Source: Gp6-AA40 sp035649635 (GTDB lineage Bacteria > Acidobacteriota > Vicinamibacteria > Vicinamibacterales > UBA2999). From it: a DNA stretch of 64,000 nt. The notes beneath the pieces are model-generated. The model had not been told where the DNA came from. It made no database searches and saw only the letters and a program-made list of their open reading frames with translations. Positions 17,198-25,973 of the stretch are shown piece by piece (within the stretch, counting starts at the first letter, position 1; each line of letters opens with the position of its first letter). Both the position numbers and the translations under genes were made by a program. The stretch is taken from NCBI GenBank assembly GCA_035649635.1, contig DASRJE010000064.1:1-64000 (forward strand), written 5' to 3'.

Positions 17198-18562
17198 ATG
17201 AACGTGCTGCTGCTGATGGCGGGACTCCGCGTGTGGAGCGGAGGCCCGCTCGAGGCGCTGACCCGCATCTTCCTGGCAATCTCGCTCGTCTCGCTCGAAA
17301 TTCAGGTCATCACCTGGGCGGGTGTAGGGACGTTTCGTACTCTGATCCTTCCCAATGTGGTCATTGCGGCGATTCTGTTCTGGTGGACGGCGCGCCCGCG
17401 TCACATCGCTCCGGACGTCGAAGTCGACAGTAGTCACTGGCGCTATCTCTTGCCGGCGACGTGCGCCCTGGCGATCCTTGTGCTGTTCCTCAATAACGTT
17501 ATGCCGCTCACGCCCGTGGATCCGTATCACCTCGAGCGTGTCGAGCGCATCGCACAGGTGGGCTCGATCGCCTACGACCCAACCGTCGATCGAAACGACC
17601 CGCGCTTGAACTCGCTGAATTGGCTGTACGAGTTTCTGATCGTCGACATGAAACACATCCCCGCGATCGGCGAACGGCTGGTCCGCAACCACGGGCTCGC
17701 AGGCCTGATCATGTATGCGCTGACCGCCAGCGCGATGATGACGCTGCTGCAGGTGCCGCCTGGATGGCTCGGCGTGATGCTGCTTTCGCTGCCTCTCGTT
17801 TTCCACCAGCTCGTGCTCGTCAAGAACGACCTGATCGGAGGATTGCCCGCCGCCGTGGTGCTCGCCTGGATGGTGGCTCGCGTGCGGAAGGCGCCTGTTC
17901 ACGAGTTTCTCTGGGCCGGATGGCTCGCCGGCATCGCGGTCTCCATCAAGCTGACCACATTTCCGCTCGCGTCCGTGCTCGTCGCAGGATCGCTGATCTG
18001 GCGACGAGACGCGCGCGCCCTATCGGCGCTCGCGGCGGGAGGCGCGGCCGGAGCGCTGGCGGGCGGGTTCGTCTTCACGTTGATCGAGAACTTCCGCACA
18101 TACGGAAGCGCCTTCGGGCCGCTCATGGCAATCACCGGCCGCCCGACCGGGCTGGCGGACGCCGGCGTCTCGATCCTGCGATTCGCCATCAGTCTGTTCG
18201 ATCTCGGTGTGCTCACTCGAAGGCTGTGGCCGCAAATGACACAGTGGGGCGGCACCTATGGGCTGCCGCTGATCTGGGCGTTGGCGGTGCTGGCCGTGTC
18301 CGCGCGCCGCGTGTCGCAGGCGCGAGAGGTGCTCGCGCTGGCCATCGTCTATTGGCTGTTGTGCGCGGCGACGAACATCGACATGGGAACCAGCCATCGT
18401 TACGCACTCGGGCCAGGCTTGCTGCTGGTGGCAGTCGCCATCGGCCTGGCCAGCCGGGAACATTCCAGGGCGTCGTGGGTCCGGCGATCGGCCGTGTTGG
18501 TCATCGTGCTGTCGGCGATGCAGATCCTGCGAAGCGCGGGCCTCTATCTTTTTAGGATGTGA
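17198..18562 (+). CDS. Polytopic membrane protein, GT-C-glycosyltransferase-like
   Basis: A 454-residue integral membrane protein with about eleven hydrophobic helices. An acidic pair in the first large periplasmic loop (VDPYHLERVERIAQ near residue 105) is reminiscent of the aspartates of GT-C enzymes that use lipid-linked sugars, but no family signature is definitive. The start is uncertain: the ATG at 17198 begins directly with a helix; a GTG at 17144 would overlap the VOC gene by 38 bases. Ends in a perfect small hairpin (CACTCT/AGAGTG at 18569-18583) and a heptamer palindrome. Confidence 0.6.
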   Translation: MNVLLLMAGLRVWSGGPLEALTRIFLAISLVSLEIQVITWAGVGTFRTLILPNVVIAAILFWWTARPRHIAPDVEVDSSHWRYLLPATCALAILVLFLNNVMPLTPVDPYHLERVERIAQVGSIAYDPTVDRNDPRLNSLNWLYEFLIVDMKHIPAIGERLVRNHGLAGLIMYALTASAMMTLLQVPPGWLGVMLLSLPLVFHQLVLVKNDLIGGLPAAVVLAWMVARVRKAPVHEFLWAGWLAGIAVSIKLTTFPLASVLVAGSLIWRRDARALSALAAGGAAGALAGGFVFTLIENFRTYGSAFGPLMAITGRPTGLADAGVSILRFAISLFDLGVLTRRLWPQMTQWGGTYGLPLIWALAVLAVSARRVSQAREVLALAIVYWLLCAATNIDMGTSHRYALGPGLLLVAVAIGLASREHSRASWVRRSAVLVIVLSAMQILRSAGLYLFRM

Positions 18563-18568
18563 GCGGGA

Positions 18569-18583
18569 CACTCTCGCAGAGTG
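18569..18583. terminator. Small perfect hairpin after the membrane protein gene
   Basis: CACTCT and AGAGTG pair around a CGC loop, seven bases after the stop codon. There is no T-run, so termination activity is uncertain; a larger palindrome follows immediately. Confidence 0.4.
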
Positions 18584-18594
18584 CTGATACAAGG

Positions 18595-18670
18595 ATCAAC
18601 GCCCAACCTCCAACTCCCAACTCCCAACGCGCCTGATTTGGGAGTTGGAAATTGGGAGTTGGGATTTGAC
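18595..18670. repeat. Heptamer-based palindrome (AANYYCC family) between convergent genes
   Basis: Left arm heptamers AACGCCC, AACCTCC, AACTCCC, AACTCCC from 18599; right arm TTTGGGAGTTGGAAATTGGGAG from 18637. Bounded by ATCAAC and a GTTGGGATTTGAC end. Sits in the 160-base gap between the convergent membrane-protein and SGNH-like genes. Confidence 0.88.
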
Positions 18671-18722
18671 ACGCCCATCTCTCTCTCTCTCATCCCGAGG
18701 ATTGAATTCTGAAGCTGGGCGT

Positions 18723-20039
18723 TTAACGGGCGTGCGCCCACGGGCCATCGAGAGACATCACCGCGCTGGCGATCGCGTCTGCCAGGAGTCGATATCCGAC
18801 GCTCGTGTAGTGACAGCAGTTGTCGACATACACCGGCCCAGGCTCCTTGTCGAGAATCTGTGTCGCATCGAGGAAGCCTGACTGCCGGGTCATCCCGCGC
18901 GAGGCGGCCTCCGCCAGCAGCGCCGGGTAGCCCTGCTCCACGCCCGGCTTATAGGGAGAGCTGGCGTTCAACGCGACCTTGGCTTCCTCCGGCGTGAAGG
19001 TCCTCGACATGCTGTACTGATTGGGTTGGAGAACATGCACGTACGGCGTTCCGCGCGCCGCCAGCATGTCGCGCATCAGCAACGAAGCCTGGGCCCAGTT
19101 TCGCGCGATGTCGGTGTACAACGTCGCGCCGGTTCTCTGTTCGGTTGGCGGAATCGCGCTGACCAGCGAACGATCGGATCGCAGGGACTGCAGTGTGGCG
19201 AAATGACGTGATTCCTCGCCGTAGCGCCTGGCCAGCATTGCCCGATAGCTCCCGAGCAATACGCCAATCGACGCCAGCCGATTGCGCTGAAGGATTTCGG
19301 TCACCTGGTTGAGCCTCTCCTTGTATTGGTTGATGGACGCCAGCGACTGCAGCTTCTCGGGGGTCAGCGTGCCCTGATCGATCAAGTTGATGAGCGGCAA
19401 GAGGTGGGACACGCTCGGCATCGAGATGTCCAACCCCTGCGCGTTGTTGAGGGGAGAGAGCGCCACTTCGTTGAACCCATCGATGTTGATCACGAGATCG
19501 AACGTCTGGCCGATCGAGAGGAAGTAGGTGAGCACGAGCAGCTGCTGGGGCTGTTTGTAGCCCTCGTGGGCCATGCACAGGGGGACAATCGTTCGATCTC
19601 TGAAGAACTCGTGCTGCTTCAGATCTTCTACGAGGCGATCGGCCCCCGCCAGACAGAAGAACACCCCCACCGACCCACCGAAGAGGCCGACGATGAACTC
19701 GCGATTGCCTTTGACGATCGGAAACTGATACGGCGAATCGAATCCAAAGTTGTTGGTCGCCAACGGCTTCGTCTGCGAAGCCGTTGGCGCGTTGGTCTCG
19801 CGGAGCTCCGCCGGAAAATCGAACGGCAGGCCGGCCTTGTGGCTCGGGCCGAAGTACGGATTCAAACGGTCTCCCGTGATCTCGCCCTGTGCGGTCTCGG
19901 GAATCAACGGATAGCTGGGACGGTGAAGATAGAAGAGCTCGCCGGTCTGCGCGTAATGAATGACGAGTCCCGCGAGCTCCGCCAGCACGCAGAACACCAC
20001 CACATTGACAATGATGACCCGCACCGCACGCGTGAACAT
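18723..20039 (-). CDS. Membrane-anchored SGNH/GDSL-hydrolase-like protein
   Basis: A 438-residue protein starting with one transmembrane helix (residues 5-27, VRVIIVNVVVFCVLAELAGLVIHYA), so the catalytic part probably faces the periplasm. Motifs fit the SGNH fold: a nucleophile-type GGSVG near residue 120, INIDGFNE near 180 in place of the GxND block, and a C-terminal DNCCHY near 410 that matches the DxxH dyad. Such proteins act on acyl groups of envelope glycans or lipids; substrate unknown. The ATG at 20039 is used because the upstream frame contains no hydrophobic or conserved sequence. Confidence 0.7.
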   Translation of the reverse strand: MFTRAVRVIIVNVVVFCVLAELAGLVIHYAQTGELFYLHRPSYPLIPETAQGEITGDRLNPYFGPSHKAGLPFDFPAELRETNAPTASQTKPLATNNFGFDSPYQFPIVKGNREFIVGLFGGSVGVFFCLAGADRLVEDLKQHEFFRDRTIVPLCMAHEGYKQPQQLLVLTYFLSIGQTFDLVINIDGFNEVALSPLNNAQGLDISMPSVSHLLPLINLIDQGTLTPEKLQSLASINQYKERLNQVTEILQRNRLASIGVLLGSYRAMLARRYGEESRHFATLQSLRSDRSLVSAIPPTEQRTGATLYTDIARNWAQASLLMRDMLAARGTPYVHVLQPNQYSMSRTFTPEEAKVALNASSPYKPGVEQGYPALLAEAASRGMTRQSGFLDATQILDKEPGPVYVDNCCHYTSVGYRLLADAIASAVMSLDGPWAHAR

Positions 20040-20532
20040 GGCTGGCGCTCTCCGTGGTGCCGACAGGATCTTACCGGTCCGTAAACTCGATGTAGTGCAT
20101 CGTTTGCGCGGCGCGCTCCATCCGCGCGGATCGTCGAGCCGGGTCGCGAACGAGACGTTATATACGCCTGTACGTCCACGATTTGTCCGTTCTTCGTGAC
20201 CTTCGTAGCTTAAATGCTCTGTGGCCTTCATGGTCAGAGCCTTCGTGGCTAGAAATCGAATGTCACGTTGAACCGCAGGAAGCGTGGGGCCAACACGGCC
20301 GTAGGGTACTGAAGGATCCGCGCGCTTGCGCGCGCGACGCTATCGTAGTCTCGTCCGTCATCGTGTCAACTCGCGACGCGGCCCGTGTTTCAGGAATGAT
20401 ATCGCTGTGTACGGCTCTGACTCACTGCTTCTGCGCTAACGTATGTCGTCGTGGTACTGGCATCGCACAAGTGGGATTCCGTCGAAGTACGGCGCGCACT
20501 GCCGCGGCTTCAGAGTAGTGAGGAGGGATCGG
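20040..20532. other. Intergenic spacer with decayed sequence and degenerate repeats
   Basis: 493 bases without an intact gene. It contains a short tandem-like repeat of CTTCGTGGC-type words at about 20190-20250 and, directly after it, the C-terminal remnant of a TonB-dependent receptor on the minus strand (20249-20323). The rest, up to the ribosome-binding site at 20519, shows nothing recognisable. Confidence 0.6.
20249..20323 (-). pseudogene. C-terminal remnant of a TonB-dependent receptor
   Basis: Read on the minus strand, about 24 codons ending in TAG at 20249 give ARILQYPTAVLAPRFLRFN followed by VTFDF. The pattern LAPRFLRFNVTFDF with terminal Phe is the usual end of acidobacterial TonB-dependent receptors carrying a carboxypeptidase-regulatory-like N-domain. 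Upstream of about 20330 the similarity stops and no plug or barrel is present, so only the tail survives. Identification rests on a short match and the position of the stop codon. Confidence 0.5.
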
Positions 20533-21528
20533 ATGCGCATGCACACCATCGCGTCGCGAATTGGTCTCCGGGGTGCGGCCCTCGCGACCCTCGTCACGCT
20601 GGCGCAGGTATCAGCCACGGCTCAATCGCTGCCACGCACGCCGTGGGGTGATCCTGATCTCCAGGGAACCTGGGACTTCACGACGATCACTTCACTCGAG
20701 CGGCCGGCCGCTTTTGCCGGACGAGAATTCCTCACCGAGAGTGAAGCGGCAGCGCTCGAGAGGCAGATCAATCAGCAGCGGTATCAGACCGAAGCCGCGT
20801 CCCCGGGATCGTTGGGCGGTATGCCGCGGGCCGAGTCAGATCCCGGCATTTACAACCTCGCGTGGTGGTGGGAACCGAACGGGCGCAGGCTGGTACGCAC
20901 GAGAAGGTCGTCGTTGGTCGTCGATCCGCCTGATGGCCGGATTCCACCACTGACTCCCCAGGCGCAGGCGATCCAGAAAGCGCGAGATGAAGCGCGCGAG
21001 CGGCGCCACGCTGCGAACGATCTGCCGCTGGCCGAACGTTGCATCATGGGTTTCAACTCGGGTCCACCGATGGTGCCGGGGCCCTACAACAATCTCGTGC
21101 AGATCTTCCAAAGCCCGGGATACGTCGTAATCGTCAACGAGATGGTGCACGACGCGCGCATCGTCCCGCTCGATGGACGCGCACGGCTCGGTGACGCCAT
21201 TCGGTTGTGGGCCGGCGATTCCCGCGGTCGCTGGGAAGGCAACACGCTGGTGGTTGAAACGCGAAACTTCACTGACAACGGTAGCGGCACGTTCGGACTG
21301 CCGGGATTAATCGACAAGAATCTACTTCTCGTCGAGCGCTTCACCCTAACGGACGACCAGGTACTCACCTACCGCTTTACGGTGAACGATTCCACCGTGT
21401 GGACGAAGCCCTGGAGCGCCGAGGTCCCGATGACGAAGATCGAGGGCTTCGTCATGGAGTATGGATGTCACGAAGGCAACTATGGCCTCGCCAACATTCT
21501 GGCGGGGGCAAGAGCCGAAGAGCGTTAG
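20533..21528 (+). CDS. Exported protein of unknown function (PWGDPDLQGTW family)
   Basis: A 331-residue protein. AGGAGG at 20519-20524 is eight bases before the ATG at 20533, which fixes the start. Signal peptide to about residue 29 (ALATLVTLAQVSATAQS), followed by the family opening LPRTPWGDPDLQGTWDF. Other blocks: PLAERCIMGFNSGPPMVPG near 185, IVNEMVHDARIVPLDGR near 220, GDSRGRWEGNTLVVETRNF near 248, and a C-terminal EYGCHEGNYGL with a Cys/His pair. This exported family is abundant in acidobacteria and some proteobacteria in catabolic regions; I know of no established function. Confidence 0.75.
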   Translation: MRMHTIASRIGLRGAALATLVTLAQVSATAQSLPRTPWGDPDLQGTWDFTTITSLERPAAFAGREFLTESEAAALERQINQQRYQTEAASPGSLGGMPRAESDPGIYNLAWWWEPNGRRLVRTRRSSLVVDPPDGRIPPLTPQAQAIQKARDEARERRHAANDLPLAERCIMGFNSGPPMVPGPYNNLVQIFQSPGYVVIVNEMVHDARIVPLDGRARLGDAIRLWAGDSRGRWEGNTLVVETRNFTDNGSGTFGLPGLIDKNLLLVERFTLTDDQVLTYRFTVNDSTVWTKPWSAEVPMTKIEGFVMEYGCHEGNYGLANILAGARAEER

Positions 21529-21861
21529 CAGCGAGGAGGAATCGGAGGAACGACGACGCACGCAGGCTAGGCGCTGACCAGTTTGCGGCTTCGATACCAG
21601 TTCAGCAAACGTCCAGAACCCGCCTTCGAGTGTCCATCCGACGAGCGGGATTGTGCCGCCTACCATTGAGATGGCGATGCACCAGCTCATGTAAAGGGCA
21701 ATGGCAACACCCCCAAGCACGGGAAGGATTTTCGCGACAAGGGTGAGGGACACTCTCGGCACGGTTCGTCACCTTATCAGACGTCTCCCAAGAGAGGGAA
21801 CGAACCGTTGTCGTGGTGGCACCTCAGACTGGGCAATGGCCTTGCATTTCTCAGCGCGACG
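21529..21861. other. Spacer with doubtful small membrane ORF
   Basis: 333 bases. On the minus strand a GTG-started frame from 21762 encodes about 55 residues with two hydrophobic segments (LPVLGGVAIALYMSWCIAISMVG), but it then runs into the end of the exported-protein gene on the opposite strand without conserved sequence. It could be a small decayed membrane protein gene. No terminator or promoter is clear. Confidence 0.35.
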
Positions 21862-23430
21862 ATGGCCAAAAAACGAAGAACCTCGTCTGACGCGCTGATC
21901 GACTGGAACGATCCCAACGAGAACGCTCACCTGCTGGACTGGCGGCAACGCGCTCACGAGTTCGGCCTCACCCCGGTCGAGGATGGCGAAGTGGGTGACG
22001 AGCTCCCGCTCTCGCTTCCGGTGGAGCGGTTGATCGAGGAGGAGGAACCGGAGGCTGCCGATGACCAGGATGTCGATCCCATCGGCGCAACGGCCTCTGA
22101 AGAATCAGATGCCGCAGTCGACGATGGGCTCTCAGAGACAGACGTCGATCTCGTCCGCCTGTACCTCAAACACATCTCGCGTCGGCGTCTGTTGAAGGCA
22201 TCTGAGGAACAGGAGATCGGCCGTCGTATTGAGACCGCTCGAGGGGATCTACTGGCAGAGGTCATGTCGATTCCCTGCGGCCGTCGAACGCTGCTGGCGT
22301 TGGCCGACCACGTGCGTGGGGGGGCGGGGTCCGCCGCCGAATTGATTCTTCTGCCCGACGGTGGAGAGTTGAAACCCGAGAAGATCGAACCCGTCCTCGC
22401 CGCCCTCGATCATGTGCGCACACTCGAGGCGAGGGTGACGCAACTCGAGCGCGGTCTTCGCCGGCCGACGTCGCCGCGCACGCCATCGCGTAAGCAAGTC
22501 GACAAAGCCAACGAAGAGATTCGCGCCACGGTTCGCGACCTGCCGATCCGCCCGTCGGTCGTTGACGAGATTGTGCGTGCGCTTCACGCCCACGATCGCG
22601 AATTCGACGAGCACGAACGTCAGCCCGACCCGGATCGCGTACGCCAGCTCGAGGATCGAGCGGGTATGGCAAAAGAGGACTTCCGTGCTCGCGTCGCGCG
22701 GGTGTCGGCGTTGGAAGAGGCGCTGATCGAGGCGAAACGACAACTGCTCGAGCCCAATCTCCGACTCGTGGTGTCCATCGCCAAGCGATACCTCGGGCGC
22801 GGGCTCTCGCTTCTGGATTTGATTCAGGAGGGCAATATCGGTCTGATGAAGGCGGTCGATCGGTTTCAGTTTCGCCGCGGTTTCAAATTCTCCACGTATG
22901 CGACCTGGTGGATTCGTCAGTCAGTCACGCGAGGAGTGACCGACTACGGCCGCACCATCCGCCTGCCCGCACACATCGTGGAATCGCTCAATAAACTGAA
23001 TCACGATCGCCGCACGCTGTCCGTCGAGCTCGGTCGCGAACCGACCGCCGGTGAGCTCTCCGAGCGCATGAAGGTGCCGCTCGGGAAGGTCGAGTTGCTG
23101 CTCGATTCGGCGCGCCTGCCGATGTCACTCGATACGCCGGTCGACGCTGCCGAGAATACACCGCTCGGCCATCTAGTGCGCGATCCCGCGATGCCCTCGG
23201 CCGAGCAGATGGTGATGCAGCGGCAAATGGCCGACGAGCTCGAACACGTGATGTCATCACTCGACGAACGCGAGCGTGAGATCCTGCGCCTCCACTACGG
23301 TCTGTCGGCGGATCGCGAGTACACGCTCGATGAGATTGGCCGCCGCTTGTCGATCACTCGCGAGCGCGTCCGCCAGCTGGAAGTGCGCGCGCTCACCAAG
23401 CTTCGCAACGCTCGAGGCCACGCCGCTTAG
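21862..23430 (+). CDS. RNA polymerase sigma-70 family factor (group 1/2 type)
   Basis: A 522-residue sigma factor. An acidic N-terminal stretch (about residues 30-100) precedes region 1.2 (DLVRLYLKHISRRRLLKASEEQEIGRRIE) and a roughly 150-residue non-conserved region. Region 2 is highly conserved (YLGRGLSLLDLIQEGNIGL, then the FKFSTYATWWIRQSVTR -10 recognition helix), followed by region 3 and region 4.2 with HTH (YTLDEIGRRLSITRERVRQLE). It can recognise standard -35/-10 promoters. Only 522 residues and isolated from dnaG or rpsU, so a group 2 (stationary/stress) paralogue is more likely than the housekeeping RpoD. Start at ATG 21862; an upstream start is possible. Confidence 0.9.
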   Translation: MAKKRRTSSDALIDWNDPNENAHLLDWRQRAHEFGLTPVEDGEVGDELPLSLPVERLIEEEEPEAADDQDVDPIGATASEESDAAVDDGLSETDVDLVRLYLKHISRRRLLKASEEQEIGRRIETARGDLLAEVMSIPCGRRTLLALADHVRGGAGSAAELILLPDGGELKPEKIEPVLAALDHVRTLEARVTQLERGLRRPTSPRTPSRKQVDKANEEIRATVRDLPIRPSVVDEIVRALHAHDREFDEHERQPDPDRVRQLEDRAGMAKEDFRARVARVSALEEALIEAKRQLLEPNLRLVVSIAKRYLGRGLSLLDLIQEGNIGLMKAVDRFQFRRGFKFSTYATWWIRQSVTRGVTDYGRTIRLPAHIVESLNKLNHDRRTLSVELGREPTAGELSERMKVPLGKVELLLDSARLPMSLDTPVDAAENTPLGHLVRDPAMPSAEQMVMQRQMADELEHVMSSLDEREREILRLHYGLSADREYTLDEIGRRLSITRERVRQLEVRALTKLRNARGHAA

Positions 23431-23699
23431 CGCCGATTCCAGAACGGCGATCTCACAACCGCTTCGGCGGCATGTCACCGGCACAAGCGCGTTTGCAGTT
23501 GCTACAACCATTGCACACGCTACAAAAGCCACCGCGGCCGCTTGTCAGCTTCGGCCGGCTCACCCTTCGCCGGCTCGTCAACTAGCCGAGCCTCGACGAA
23601 ATACGCGTGGAATTCGATCGCAAGAATCGGAGTGCGCGAAATCCGCCCCAGGCTTACCTTTGACGCATGCAGTGCAGGATGATTGAGAAGGAATTCCGC

Positions 23700-24779
23700 A
23701 TGAGCAAGGCGTCAACGGTGAGGCTCGCGCAGGCGACGAGAAATGACCCACGGTGGGCCGCTGTCGTCGCTCGTGATGCCTCTGCAGATGGCAGGTTCTA
23801 CTACTCCGTCAGAACGACAGGCGTGTACTGCCGGCCCTCGTGTGCGGCTCGCCGGGCACGGCCGGAGAATGTCCAGTTCTACTCCACCTGTCGTGACGCC
23901 GAACTCGACGGCTTCCGTCCGTGCAAACGGTGCAAGCCGAACCTGGCGGCAGGAGCGGCCCAGCAGAATGCGATGCGAATCGCGCGCGTCTGCCGCCTCA
24001 TCGAGCGCGCTCAGAAACGGCTTCCTCTCGAGACCCTGGCGGCCCACGCCGGCATGAGCCTCTACCACTTTCATCGGACCTTCAAGTCCGTGACTGGTCT
24101 CACGCCTGCGAAATACGCGGCGGCGCACCGCAGCCGCCGGCTGCGCGCCTCACTCGAAAGGAGCAGCACCGTGACTGACGCGATCTACGACGCAGGTTTC
24201 ACATCGAGCAGCCGTTTCTACGAGAACGCCAACCAGGTTCTCGGCATGACACCGACACGGTTCCGCGCCGGCGGAGCCAACACCGACATCTTCTTCGCAA
24301 TCGGAGAATGTTCACTCGGCTCGATTCTCGTCGCGCAGAGCCAGAAAGGCGTGTGCGCAATTCTCATTGGCGATGATCCGGCGGTGCTCGTGCGGGATCT
24401 TCAGGATCGCTTTCCCAAGGCCAACCTGGTGGGTGACGAACGCCGCTATCAGGAGCTCGTCGCGAAAGTCGTAGGTCTTGTCGAGCAGCCTGGTATCGGG
24501 CTGGATCTCCCGCTCGACATTCGCGGCACCTCGTTTCAGCAGCGAGTCTGGAGAGCGCTGCAGCAGATCCCGCCCGGGTCGACCACCACCTACACCGATC
24601 TCGCCGCGAAGATCGGCGCTCCCAAATCGATTCGGGCAGTGGCGCAGGCCTGCGCGGCCAATGCGCTGGCGGTGGCAATTCCCTGCCACAGGGTCATCAG
24701 GCACGACGGCTCTCTCTCCGGCTATCGGTGGGGAGTGGAACGAAAGCGCGCGCTTCTCGAACGGGAGGCGCGCGCATGA
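23700..24779 (+). CDS. ada: Bifunctional alkylation-response regulator/methyltransferase Ada
   Basis: A 359-residue protein with the complete Ada architecture: N-terminal zinc/methyl-phosphotriester domain (about residues 10-80; FYYSVRTTGVYCRPSC and FRPCKRCKP supply the four Cys ligands), AraC-type double HTH (about 85-185), and the C-terminal O6-methylguanine-DNA methyltransferase (about 190-355) with the acceptor motif IPCHRV near 318. It repairs methylated DNA and, once methylated, activates its own promoter. AAGGA precedes the ATG. The next gene starts within its stop codon (ATGA), which links the partner to the Ada response. Confidence 0.95.
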   Translation: MSKASTVRLAQATRNDPRWAAVVARDASADGRFYYSVRTTGVYCRPSCAARRARPENVQFYSTCRDAELDGFRPCKRCKPNLAAGAAQQNAMRIARVCRLIERAQKRLPLETLAAHAGMSLYHFHRTFKSVTGLTPAKYAAAHRSRRLRASLERSSTVTDAIYDAGFTSSSRFYENANQVLGMTPTRFRAGGANTDIFFAIGECSLGSILVAQSQKGVCAILIGDDPAVLVRDLQDRFPKANLVGDERRYQELVAKVVGLVEQPGIGLDLPLDIRGTSFQQRVWRALQQIPPGSTTTYTDLAAKIGAPKSIRAVAQACAANALAVAIPCHRVIRHDGSLSGYRWGVERKRALLEREARA

Positions 24780-25546
24780 CGACGCGCGCCACGATTGACG
24801 AGACTGCCCGTTCCGAGACCGGGGCTTTCGAGTCCACACACGCAGTTGCGCGTGTGCAGTCGCTCGACTGGCAGCAGATGCACGATGAACTCAACGCGTA
24901 CGGCTGCGCACGGCTCGAAGGTGTACTCACTGGCGATGAGTGCGACGCGGTCGTGCGGTTGTATCCCGACGACCAGCGATTCCGCAGCCGCGTCGTGATG
25001 GCGCGGCACGGATTCGGACGCGGCGAGTACAAATACTTCAGTTACCCTCTGCCGCGCCTCATCGAGGCTCTGCGAACGGAGCTGTATCGCCGGCTGGCGC
25101 CCGTCGCGAATCAGTGGAATGACGTGATGGGGATCGCGGTTCGCTTTCCCGGCGAACATGCCGACTTCATCGCGCGCTGTCATCAGGCCGGACAGACACG
25201 GCCAACGCCGCTGCTGCTTCAATACGACGCCGGTGACTACAACTGCCTTCATCAGGATCTGTACGGAGAACATGTGTTTCCGCTGCAGGTGGCGATTCTC
25301 CTCTCGGAGCCGGGACGAGACTTCACCGGCGGCGAGTTCGTTCTGACCGAGCAACGCCCGAGGATGCAGTCTCGTGCGGAAGTGGTCCCTCTACGACGGG
25401 GAGACGCCGTGGCCTTTGCCGTCCGTCATCGGCCCGTGCAAGGCACTCGAGGAGCGTATCGAGTAAATCTGCGGCACGGCGTCAGCCGCCTGCGTTCCGG
25501 GCACCGCCATACGCTCGGGATCATCTTTCACGACGCGAAGGCGTAA
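24776..25546 (+). CDS. 2OG-Fe(II) oxygenase (DUF2086/Oxygenase-NA), Ada-coupled DNA repair
   Basis: A 256-residue iron/2-oxoglutarate dioxygenase of the DUF2086 (Oxygenase-NA) type, a family associated with repair of alkylated DNA. The jelly-roll motifs are clear: LQYDAGDYNCLHQDLYGEHVFPLQ near residue 150 supplies the HxD iron ligands, GGEFVLTEQRPR follows, and RVNLRHGVSRLRSGHRHTLGIIFHD at the C-terminus supplies the distal His and the 2OG-binding Arg. It is distinct in sequence from AlkB. The start codon overlaps the ada stop, so translation is coupled and expression should rise with Ada. Confidence 0.88.
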   Translation: MTTRATIDETARSETGAFESTHAVARVQSLDWQQMHDELNAYGCARLEGVLTGDECDAVVRLYPDDQRFRSRVVMARHGFGRGEYKYFSYPLPRLIEALRTELYRRLAPVANQWNDVMGIAVRFPGEHADFIARCHQAGQTRPTPLLLQYDAGDYNCLHQDLYGEHVFPLQVAILLSEPGRDFTGGEFVLTEQRPRMQSRAEVVPLRRGDAVAFAVRHRPVQGTRGAYRVNLRHGVSRLRSGHRHTLGIIFHDAKA

Positions 25547-25559
25547 GTTATGTTCAGGC

Positions 25560-25973
25560 ATGCAACAAGAGACGATTCAGACGCAACGTCGCGGAAGCAG
25601 CGTAGGCGCCGTCGCTGCCGGCTTCATCGTCACCGCGTTGCTTTCCGTGGGCACCGACGCCGTGATGCACAGAACCGGCATCTTCCCGGTATCGGGCGAA
25701 CCGATGTCTGACGGGCTTTTTGCGTGGGCAGCGGCTTACCGGATTGCGTTCACCGTGCTTGGAGGGTACGTGACCGCGAGACTGGCACCCCGCCAACCCA
25801 TGCTGCACGTCTTGATCCTTGGCACGATCGGCGCGCTCGCCGCGACAGCCGGCACGGTGGCGACGTGGAATGCCGGACCGGAATTTGGTCCGCGATGGTA
25901 TCCGATCCTGCTGGTGCTGACCGCCTTGCCGTGCGTGTGGCTTGGCGGTCTAATCGCGAGACGAAGCTATTGA
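25560..25973 (+). CDS. Small polytopic membrane protein, unknown function
   Basis: A 137-residue protein with four predicted helices (about residues 16-34, 52-72, 80-100, 115-132) and a short polar N-terminal tail. No family name is recognised. It starts 13 bases after the oxygenase gene and could be a third member of the ada operon, but nothing in the sequence ties it to DNA repair. Its 3' end overlaps the convergent macrodomain-like gene by seven bases. Confidence 0.6.
   Translation: MQQETIQTQRRGSSVGAVAAGFIVTALLSVGTDAVMHRTGIFPVSGEPMSDGLFAWAAAYRIAFTVLGGYVTARLAPRQPMLHVLILGTIGALAATAGTVATWNAGPEFGPRWYPILLVLTALPCVWLGGLIARRSY

Noticed and set aside
21346..21762. 138-residue minus-strand frame with two hydrophobic segments
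   Set aside because: Runs 183 bases into the opposite gene with non-conserved sequence; kept only as a note on the spacer.
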